Notes under the pieces: model-generated
What the model saw: the letters and a program-made list of their open reading frames with translations, nothing else
What the model was told of the DNA's origin: nothing
Databases searched by the model: none
In this document: positions 55,601 to 64,000 of the stretch, in pieces
Numbering within the stretch: the stretch's first letter is position 1
How the letters are laid out: each line of letters opens with the position of its first letter
Assembly: GCF_019649055.1 (NCBI RefSeq)
Contig: NW_026570348.1
Span: 1 to 64,000, forward strand
DNA length: 64,000 nt
Direction: 5' to 3'
From: Paramacrobiotus metropolitanus
Taxonomy: Eukaryota > Tardigrada > Eutardigrada > Parachela > Macrobiotidae
Translations under genes and position numbers: made by a program

Positions 55601-58600
55601 TTTTTATGCATACCGAACTGCCAAGCGAACGACACAATTCTATATTTTATAAATAAATGCGCATAAGCTTAATGTACACTGTGGATTTACGCTTAATGAT
55701 AAACAGTAATTGATTTAGAAATTTTTCGAATTTTGTACCAAAGTGTATTGATTTTTAATGATCATTCTGTTAAGGATGTTAACGACCATCCTCCGCAATT
55801 TTATAACGGCATCCACCCAACCGACACATATTCGGCATCCATCCCTGAAAATGCTGCCGTCGGCGCCTTAGTTAACATGGAACCGGGTATTACGCCACGC
55901 GTCTTCGACCCGGACCAGGGCATTAACGGCTCGTTCGCCCTGACCATCACCGGCGAAGGCGCTCCCGCCTTCGACATCACCCCGGCTGCCGTCATCAACG
56001 AAGCGCTCTTCATGATCCGCGTTAAGAACACCTCGTATCTCGACTTCGAAACGACCAAACAGTTCCACTTCACCATCGTCGCACGGGAGACCGCCACCCC
56101 GGAGAAGTACTCCAGCACCGCCAGCGTCACCATCACCGTCCTGGACGTCAACGACCACATCCCGGTATTCCGACCGGACTACTATGAAGTGCACATGAAG
56201 GAAAACGCCCACACGGGAACTTTGGTTATCCGCGTTCAAGCGTACGACTTTGACTCCGGCGAACAGGGAGTGGTGTCCTACAGCAATCTCCAGGGGAAAT
56301 ACGCTGATCACTTCTCACTGGACGCCAATTCCGGGGAAATTCGAGTGGCATCCAATGGCGAGATCTTCGACCGGGAGGTCACACCGGAGATTTTCTTGAC
56401 TGTCGAAGCCCGCGACAGTATTGGGAAAGGTCACCGAGCAACAGCCCAAATCCGCATCATCCTGGATGATATTAACGACAAACGCCCGGTATTTGATCAG
56501 GATATCTACGAAGCCACCTTAATCGAGAACCAGATGACCTTTTTACGACCGTTAGTCGTCCACGCTACGGATCGGGATGACACGAAAACTGGCAATGCCA
56601 AAGTGACGTACGCGATCGCTCGTTCCAAATATGCGGATCATTTTGTCATTGCAATCACCGGTGAAGTGTCAGTGGCTAAACCTCTCAATTACGAGGATGT
56701 GGTGCACGTCTTCAACGAATCTTCCGGGGTCCTCGATATTCAGATTGTGGCATTTGACGCCGGGGAGCCGCCCCTATCGGCCAGTTGTCTGGCGCGCATC
56801 TTTGTGCAAGACGAGAATGACCACGCCCCGCACTTTCTGCAGAACCACTATACCGGCATCGTGTCGGAAAACGCGCCGATGGGGACGGCCATCGTAACGG
56901 TATCGGCATTGGACAGCGATAAGTCGAATTTGTACGGCCGGGTGGTGTACCGCATTGAACGGGGTGCACAGGATAAGTTTGTCATTGACGCTCAGACCGG
57001 GATTATTGCCGTGGCTAGTGGGGCTAATTTGGATCGGGATGTGCAGGCGGCATACGAATTGAAGGTCAGTTAAAGTTACAAAATGTTGGAAGTTGTAACA
57101 TGTTTTGAGTTTTAAAACATCTCACTTCAGCATCACCAATTACTCCTATACCAGAAAGTAGCTAAACTTTAAGTTTGCTATTAGGGCTGCAGAATCAAGC
57201 AGCATTTACGGTAAAATGAGTGTCACCAATTTTGTTTCTTACATGTGTTGGACGAAGTCGTAGTTACTAGTCTTTGGGTAGCCCAACCAAAATTTGGTGC
57301 TAAATGACGGCTGTATGCTATGCTCTACTTCCTATCACCTTAACGAACCGCAGACCTTTCAGCTGACTATTTTAACTTTACGCGACGCACAGGCAACCTA
57401 ATGCAGTATCATGTAATCTGATGTAAAAAAACACTTATGGCGCACGTTATTGTGCGGATAATCTGACATGGTGAACCAACAAGCAAACTGTGTACAGTGA
57501 ATAATATAAAATAACAAGAGGACAGGAAAAAGTTTATTATAAAAACGTCCAAAGTACTAGCTGTGCTCAACGGGGGTAATGGGACACAGTGCGCAAATCG
57601 AGACAGCAAACCAAGAAAAAGCAGAAATCAAATCTGCTCCCTGCCTCCTTCGTCTCATCCAAATATCCATCGTTTCAATCGGCTCCGGATACCAGGGCGA
57701 CTGGTCTCCACTTTGACCTCTGCGTGCTCCGCATGCGCGGCCTTCCTGACTTCCTTCATAAGCTCCAGGAAGTTCTTGATCTTCGGTCCGCTCTTCTCCA
57801 GCTTGAACAAGCTCTCCACCGCCTGCGTTACCGCCTTGGCCGAAATATCCGCACCGCTCTTTCTCTGAGCGTACGCTTTGGCAAAGGTATCCTTTTCTTG
57901 GCGGTAGTGCTGCAGTGAATTCTCCAAGTGGAGCGCGTTGGCACGAATCTCCGCGCTATGACTCTGCTTGTGGTTTTCAATCAGGTACTTCAGATAGTCT
58001 TCATACGCGTCGTTGAACGGTGTCAGCGCGTTATGGCTGAGAAAGCAGGCAAAGATCGACAGGCAACGATTGATTTCCTCGTTCTCCTTCTTCCACTGCG
58101 CGATAGTTTTCTCCAGATCTCGCACCATGGCTTCCTGGACTCTCTTCTTCTCCTCATCCGAATTGATGCGCGACTGCTTAGCCTCGTCGCGCACCTTAAT
58201 ATTACGCCGCTCGGTGACGCTCTCAATGTGCAAGTGTACCTGATACGAATGACCACATTGGAAGCAGTTCTCAGATTTCTCCCGTTCCGCAGTAAATCCC
58301 TCGACTAAACCATCCTCTCCTACGCTTAATTCGTTATCGGGGTGGAAGCTGTCCGGCCGATAGCGTGCGGTTTCTCCTATATTGACGTATTTATTAAATG
58401 CCTTACAATCCAGCAGACCCTTATTACCGAGCACGTTGCTATCGTCATTGGCAAGATAGCAGTGATTATGACAAACGGATTTATAGTGGGTTTTCTTGAC
58501 ACCGTTGACGTTGACCGTCTCGCAGCAGTCAGCGTGACCACATACCGTGCGCGGATGCGCTAACGGTGTGGTGATGATATCCACCGCCGGCGTAAATAGC

Positions 58601-61600
58601 TCCTTGCGTAGCTCTTCAATGTTGCCTTGGAATTCCTTAACACGCTTTTTCTGTATCTCGCACAAGCGCACGCTCTCCGCAATCTGCATACTGATCTCGG
58701 CTAGCGGTTGTGTCAGCGCCTGGATGGAGATGCGGGCGTTGCTGACGGAGATCATATCCTCCACCGGATGCGGCGGCAGTTCGCGGATGTACCGCATCAT
58801 CGCTTGGCACGTGGTCACGCCGCGCTCCCAGCTCGCGCCGTAATCGCGCTCGTTCTCCGCGGAGAAGCGCAGATTGTTGGGCGGGGCTTTGGCCATCAGG
58901 AAGCGGAAGGCTTCGTTGTCGAAACAATAGACATTCTGCGGGCCAAACTGAATGCTGACATGGGGCGGACGATTCTTTATGGTGTCCAAAATCTTCGTCA
59001 GGGTGGGTGCCGTGTCGCCGGGCGCGTAAAACGTGCTCCGGGAGTTGGTGAAGAGAAACAGGATGTTCTGACTGGCGGTCTTGTTCAAGTTCTTCAAGAG
59101 CTCGAAAATGCAGTACTGAAAGACGACGGAGACGCGGGCGCTGTTGGGTTTCAGGAGGATGCAGATGGCGTTGATTTCCTTGTACTGCGAGATAAACGCC
59201 AGGAGGTTGCGCATATTCGTGCCGTCGGTGTCGCCGATGCCGGGTGTATCGATCAGCCGCACCGTGCCTTCGCCGGTTTCGAATGTATAGCATTTCGGTG
59301 ACTGGGTGCCTGACTCGCCGCCGGTTTTCTCGTTAGAGTCCGGTTTCCCCAGGGTCACTAGAGTGGTCTTAAAGGTCTGTGGGTCAGAGTGCGTGAAGTA
59401 GGATGGGATCAGACAGATGACGTTCTGCAATGCGTCTTGCATATTTTCATGACATAGATAATTGGCGAAGGCGTTGATAAAGGTTGATTTTCCCACGCCG
59501 GTCTCGCCCAGAAGAAGGATGGTAATGTCTTTGCTGCTTCCGGATGATTCGCCGCGAAAGGTCGGTGTTACAGGCTCATCTTCATAGAAATCGATATCCT
59601 CCATGTTGGTTTCTAAAAACAAGCACACTGGTCTTTTGGTTCCCCCTTGATCACCTCAGCAACTACCGGTATTTACATACTGTACGTACTCTGTAAAATT
59701 AATGTCTTCGGATTGTATGAAGCATACGGTATTACAGCTTATTGCTGCGACAGTTGAACTTCGTCGGTCGGACGGATGCTTGATTTCATACGCTATGCTC
59801 GGTTGCACATAAATTCAAAATAATGATAGCTTTGACTTACCGGCTAAAGAGCTGCTGACAACCTGTTAGAAAAACTCGTCTTGTGGATATATAAGAAGCT
59901 AGAAAATTGGCGGAGACCAACGAAGAACTGCAATATTAACTGAACTGTATTGTAGGAACTGTAGAAAGGTTGGAATTTTATAGCGGGCAAAGTGTTGGGT
60001 ATGGCTGCGTTAAGATGTCACAGCGGATGTCGCAGTCGTTGATGACAGCAAAGTACAGGGAAGTGAAGCAACCAAGCCCTCGCATGCGAAAACTGTTGCT
60101 AACGAATGACTTAATATGAGCAGCGTGTGAACTGCGCCGCCTACGTTTTTGTTTCGCAGTTCTTTTTGCCCTTAATGATTCACTGAGTTGGCTTGGCTCT
60201 GAGCGATCATATCACGGGAAGCGCGCAAAATCAGTTGAACTTTACAAGAGATTGTATCAGTACGAAATTCTGTGAAACTGACATAGCAGACTGTCGGAAA
60301 TTGTATTTGGTGTGGCGAATAAATTTATTCTGCGTTTAGCTCGACGATCTTCATAGTGATATAAACATTATGTTCAATAATCTCAACATATGTATTTATG
60401 TAGCACGTTTTACATTTATGTAGCACGATGTTATAGGAAAACATAATTCGAAATAATCGAAATATGCTGCTTTTAAAATCAGTAGCATTAAGAGAAAGGT
60501 CACAATACTGTGCAAATCCAGACATACCTTACTGCTACAGTACGTATAGATCAACGCATTGTTGAATAAAAAACCTGAACTTCCTAAAAAACTGATTGAT
60601 TTGTGAATATTATGATAATATTTAGGTGGTTGCACTGGATGGCGGTTTCGGTGTAGACCAGAAAACCGGAACCACCCAAGTGACCATCACCGTCACCGAT
60701 GTCAACAACAAACCGCCCGTCTTCCCGCCGCACCCCACCGTTGACGTCAACGAGACCGCTCCGGTGGGCTCCACAATTATGCGTATCGAGGCTACGGATC
60801 CCGACCAGAATGCGCACTTAACATACAGCTTGGTGGACGTTAGCGATGCCCTTTCCGAATCTCTTGTCCCGGTGCGAAAAGAGGATTTCAACTATACAAA
60901 ATGCTTCGGGATGCGCGCCGACGGAATTCTGTATGTGGCCGCGCCCTTGGACCGAGAGGTGTTTGAAACCGTAAAGGTCACCATCCGGGCGGAGGATACG
61001 GCGTCGGAGAACGGACTGCAGACAGCGTTAACCACGGTGAAAATTCGCGTGGTGGATGTGAATGATAATCCGCCGCATTTCATCTTTCCCTTGACAAACT
61101 CGGGACAGTATTATGAGAATTCGGTCATCGAGAATTTCGTGCCAACATCACCGATTTTCCACATTGTAGCCGCCGATAAAGATAAATCCCGGCATATCAA
61201 ATATTCAATAGAAAACGTAAGTCAAGTAATAAATATTTCCAGATTTACAATATATGTAAAACCGGCAGTAAAGCCTGTAATAAAACCGAAGATAAAGAAA
61301 TACAGGCAAACCTTCGAGCTATAGTATCTTTTAACTATCATTTGATACTTTTATTCTTTCGATCACATTTATATATTTAAAGAATTATTGGAACGTAACC
61401 TTGTTTTCTAGCTGGCCATGTCAGTGCAAACATTCTTTAAAATGAATCCCGACACCGGAGAAATCACCTTACTGAAACCGTTGGATAGGGAACAATTTGA
61501 TTGGATTAACTTTACGGCTCGCGCCACGGATTCCGGCATTCCGCCATTATCCAGTATCGCACCAGTGTATTTGTACGTCATCGATGTCAATGATAACGTA

Positions 61601-64000
61601 AGATTTCGTCTTAATAACTCTCGATATTTTTCATTTTCTGAACAGTAATAATTTCACAGAATCCGAATTTCACCTTTGCACCAAGCGATGTGACCGTCCG
61701 CGAGGACGTCCAGATTGGGCAGGAAGTGACGACGGTGCGGGCGGTGGACCCCGACTCCGGTCCATACGGTCACGTCAGTTACACGCTGGATCCTTCGACA
61801 GCGTTTGGAAAATTCGTTATTGATAAGGACACCGGGACGATTACGGTGGCGGGCCGGTTGGATCGGGAAGAGCGCAACTCTACGCACTGGTGGTCAATGC
61901 GGTGGACGACTTCCAGAATGGATTTAACCGCGCCAGCCGGAAGTCCTCAAAGACAATTCGGATAACCGTTGAAGATGTCAACGATAATGGTAAATTAAGA
62001 TACTGCCCTAGTAATACGGAACAGCACGGTGACCTTTTCTTTGTCTTAGCGCCTATTATCAACACGGATGACCTTACTGACTGCATTCGGTTAATCGAAA
62101 CGGACGGTGCCGGTACGCAGTTCTACACTATCCGGGCAGTTGACCTCGACCAACCGGGGACGCCAAATTCCGAGATTCGCTTTAAAGCCAATGGTGGGAA
62201 TGGATCGAGTAAGTATTTGCAGTGTGCCGCCGATAGGCGATATTTGACAGCCTTATTCGCACAAAAAATTCTAGCATTTATTGAACGATTTTACTTTAAT
62301 TTCCGTAGAAATGTTTGATGTATCACACAATCACGGAGCTCTAATGACGATTGTACCCCTAAACAATAAGTATGGAAATTACACTCTGGATGTGGAGGCG
62401 CGGGATCAGGGCTTTCCGGCTCTCTTCACCAACCGGACATTCCATATCTGTGTCGAGGACTTCAACGACAATGCACCGGTTTTTGTGCATCCAGTGGCCA
62501 ATGAATCCGTCGCAGTGTGGGAGGTACGAGACTATAGTAGAAATATTGCACAGCGCCGAAAATGACAGTTAGTGCCTACTGTAATTTTTATTTTTTTAAA
62601 ATTATTTCATCAAAATTTTTTTAAAAATCACCCGAAGAATGTGGTACAATGGCTTTGAACGCGAGCGACTACACTACGTTATAATGCCATTTCTAACAGA
62701 ATGTTGTCAAACATTGATTGTAATTCTAAACCTAGCATATCACAATGTTGATTTTTTCAGTCCAACGACGCAAATAAAATTCGTTATTTTAATCTTCTCC
62801 AACAGAATGCCACGATCGGTACGAAGATTGTTCAGGTCAAAGCGGTTGACAACGACATTGGCGACAATGCCGTTGTTCAGTATTCCTTTTTAACGGACCA
62901 GAACTACGACTACCAGACATTCGAGCTGGACAGAGATTCTGGATGGATCACGCTGATCCGTCCGCTGGACAGGGAACGACAAAAGCAGTACACGCTCTAT
63001 GTCGACGCCCACGATCTTGGCGTGCCGCAGCGGAACACACTGCAACGGTTTGTCGTGCGGGTTATCGACATCAACGACAATGGTGAGTTCACGGCTGTCG
63101 GATTTTCTCCTCGCTTGCTGCAAAATGTTAATAACTCAATGCATACTCTTTTACTTTAGAGCCGATTTTCCGAGTGGCAAGACAAGAATTCCATGTCGTT
63201 GAAAATTATCCTCCAGGTATGTAGGTAACCCAGAACAGAAGACAAAAAGAATAAAAAGCCAATAAAAGACCCTATATCCGTTTAAAGTCCGTTAAAGTCA
63301 ATAAGCTGGAAAGAAGAAGTCTCTTTTGGTATTTACTGTGTACAGGTAAATTCTTTAAAATATAATAAGTCAATGTTTGGAAATGGTTGTACAATGAACC
63401 TGCAAAAAACGCGCAAAGGTCGCCTTTATATGTGATTTCGTTTTTCGAGTTTAGTCACATTTTCAAAGTAAATGCAATTTTACAGGAAGTATAATCGGAA
63501 AAGTTGCCGAAGCGTTCGACGAAGACGGCGATGCCGAACATACGCAGACTTGCTACTTTATTGTTGCCGGCAACACCAACAAAACTTTCTCCCTGGACAA
63601 ACACTCACGTGATCTCCGGCAGCTGGTGACCTTAGATCGCGAGCAGACCGCCGCTTATGAGCTGACTGTTAAGGCATCCAGCAACTGCAATTATTTAGCA
63701 CCAGGTGCACCAGTTCCTTTAACAACGAAAGATCACTCGCTAATGCAGGCGGTGATTGTTGTGGATGACGTCAATGACAATCCGCCCAAATTTCCACGGA
63801 AGGAGTATACTGCCGGCGTCACCGTGGAGAGCAAATATGGAACCAGAGTCACGAAACTGACGGTACTGAAATGAATGCTAAGTCAATTGTTACCTGACGC
63901 AAATTACGAAATACCGTTTTCTGGTTAGACATCTGGAAGACAGCAATACGTAATACATAATGCCGGTGCTTATTGAATACTTTTCCACATAGGGTATCTA
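52646..64000 (+). CDS. Cadherin-23-like protein, N-terminal part, runs off the edge
   Basis: Exons: 52646-52856 (ATG after an in-frame GTG; signal peptide with LSVIWLVVVV), 54013-54278, 54905-55540, 55775-57064, 60626-61216, 61412-61597, 61660-62208, 62309-62523, 62806-63082, 63160-63216, 63486-about 63862, and a probable next acceptor at 63992. All are GT-AG with matching phases. They encode at least 13 cadherin repeats with calcium motifs (LDRE, DVNDN, A-x-D-x-D variants), none with a membrane segment yet. The first repeat (SEDTPVGSIIYTLRGIDPD, LTFGVSGEG), the seventh (VVYRIERGAQDKFVIDAQTG), the eighth (TAPVGSTIMRIEATDPDQNA) and the last (LTVKASSN, then EYTAGV) follow vertebrate cadherin-23, including its first and near-last repeats, so it is a shortened orthologue by content. 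Role in the family: extracellular tip-link-type adhesion, calcium-dependent. The exon at 61660 carries a one-base frameshift near 61871-61877. Confidence 0.88.
57065..60625 (+). other. Intron 4 of the cadherin gene
   Basis: 3.56 kb, donor AAG|GTCAGT, acceptor TTTAG|GTGG. It holds the antisense GTPase gene at 57655-59604. The remaining 59605-60625 and 57065-57654 show no other gene. Confidence 0.8.
57655..59604 (-). CDS. Large P-loop GTPase, single exon, nested in a cadherin intron
   Basis: 649 aa from the ATG at 59602-59604 (an upstream GTG at 59628 is in frame but unlikely). G1 is GETGVGKST, G3 is DTPGIGDTDG, and a G4-like TNS lies in LFLFTNSRS. This is a TRAFAC/AIG1-septin-like G domain of about 230 residues. 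After it comes a Cys/His-rich segment (CGHADCCETV, then CHNHCYL and NCFQCGHSYQVHLHIES, residues about 350-475) that could bind zinc. Then a long helical coiled coil (VQEAMVRDLEKTIAQWKKEN) and a basic C-terminus. I know such G-domain plus Cys-rich proteins from several invertebrate genomes as unnamed families; function unknown. It has no intron and sits antisense in an intron of the cadherin gene, so a retroposed origin is possible. No frame damage. Confidence 0.85.
   Translation of the reverse strand: MEDIDFYEDEPVTPTFRGESSGSSKDITILLLGETGVGKSTFINAFANYLCHENMQDALQNVICLIPSYFTHSDPQTFKTTLVTLGKPDSNEKTGGESGTQSPKCYTFETGEGTVRLIDTPGIGDTDGTNMRNLLAFISQYKEINAICILLKPNSARVSVVFQYCIFELLKNLNKTASQNILFLFTNSRSTFYAPGDTAPTLTKILDTIKNRPPHVSIQFGPQNVYCFDNEAFRFLMAKAPPNNLRFSAENERDYGASWERGVTTCQAMMRYIRELPPHPVEDMISVSNARISIQALTQPLAEISMQIAESVRLCEIQKKRVKEFQGNIEELRKELFTPAVDIITTPLAHPRTVCGHADCCETVNVNGVKKTHYKSVCHNHCYLANDDSNVLGNKGLLDCKAFNKYVNIGETARYRPDSFHPDNELSVGEDGLVEGFTAEREKSENCFQCGHSYQVHLHIESVTERRNIKVRDEAKQSRINSDEEKKRVQEAMVRDLEKTIAQWKKENEEINRCLSIFACFLSHNALTPFNDAYEDYLKYLIENHKQSHSAEIRANALHLENSLQHYRQEKDTFAKAYAQRKSGADISAKAVTQAVESLFKLEKSGPKIKNFLELMKEVRKAAHAEHAEVKVETSRPGIRSRLKRWIFG

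Noticed and set aside
58637-59301. Long frames on both strands opposite the GTPase
   Set aside because: They mirror the GC-rich coding strand and have Arg/His/Gln-rich shadow composition; the 649-aa frame has the motifs.

Overview
The window is eukaryotic and animal-like. Genes have GT-AG introns, there are cadherin and rhodopsin-like GPCR genes, and there are LINE, LTR and TIR elements. The mix (compact genes, a tandem expansion of divergent GPCRs, a plant/bacterial-style UGT and a cadherin-23-like gene) suggests a small ecdysozoan invertebrate. A tardigrade is my guess, at low confidence.

Left part (1-27448). A decayed, minus-strand LINE (about 490-3008) abuts a very large Ty3/gypsy-type LTR element (3009-27448, about 24.4 kb, against 5-8 kb for most of the class). 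Its LTRs are 3009-3333 and 27116-27448. Inside, in order, are: a long leader with palindromes and a duplicated CCAAT/CRE promoter-like module; a coiled-coil gag N-terminus; a capsid-like region; a Gly/Gln-rich nucleocapsid-like region; about 2 kb packed with small hairpins; a retropepsin (DTGA); an unknown ORF; an acidic pre-RT region; reverse transcriptase (YIDD), RNase H and integrase (HHCC, D-D-E). Then come about 9 kb of accessory reading frames not usual for this class: an MMPNQ-repeat low-complexity protein, two winged-helix-like units, a zinc ribbon and several unknowns. Most frames are broken by single-base shifts, so this copy is old or contains assembly errors.

The strongest unexplained signal is at nucleic-acid level and confined to this element. 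First, the octamer AAAGGTCA (either strand) occurs about 100 times, in all reading frames. Second, there are several families of tiny hairpins in which the loop is constant and the stem differs from copy to copy but stays complementary: loops AAAGTAA, GAAGGG, ACAAGC, AGTACCAGAGGCACA and GTTACGGCGNTAACCGG, plus a 40-nt GCAGAGCG...CGCTCTGC hairpin. Constant loops with compensating stems are the signature of selected or copied structure. I regard this as the candidate undescribed system.

Middle part (27449-48151). An exon-1-only GPCR relic on the minus strand sits next to the 3' LTR. A two-exon PSPG-box glycosyltransferase follows (29308-30778). Then come five four-exon, head-to-tail GPCR paralogues (31881-34082, 34945-36648, 38247-39947, 42539-44582, 46300-48151) with identical intron phases and unusual TM3/TM7 motifs. 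A 406-bp TIR element (37709-38114) and several long perfect palindromes lie between and inside them.

Right part (48152-64000). After a gene-poor 4.5 kb, a multi-exon cadherin-23-like gene starts at 52646 and runs off the right edge, with at least 13 cadherin repeats. Its 3.6-kb intron 4 contains a single-exon GTPase gene on the opposite strand (57655-59604). One cadherin exon carries a one-base frameshift.
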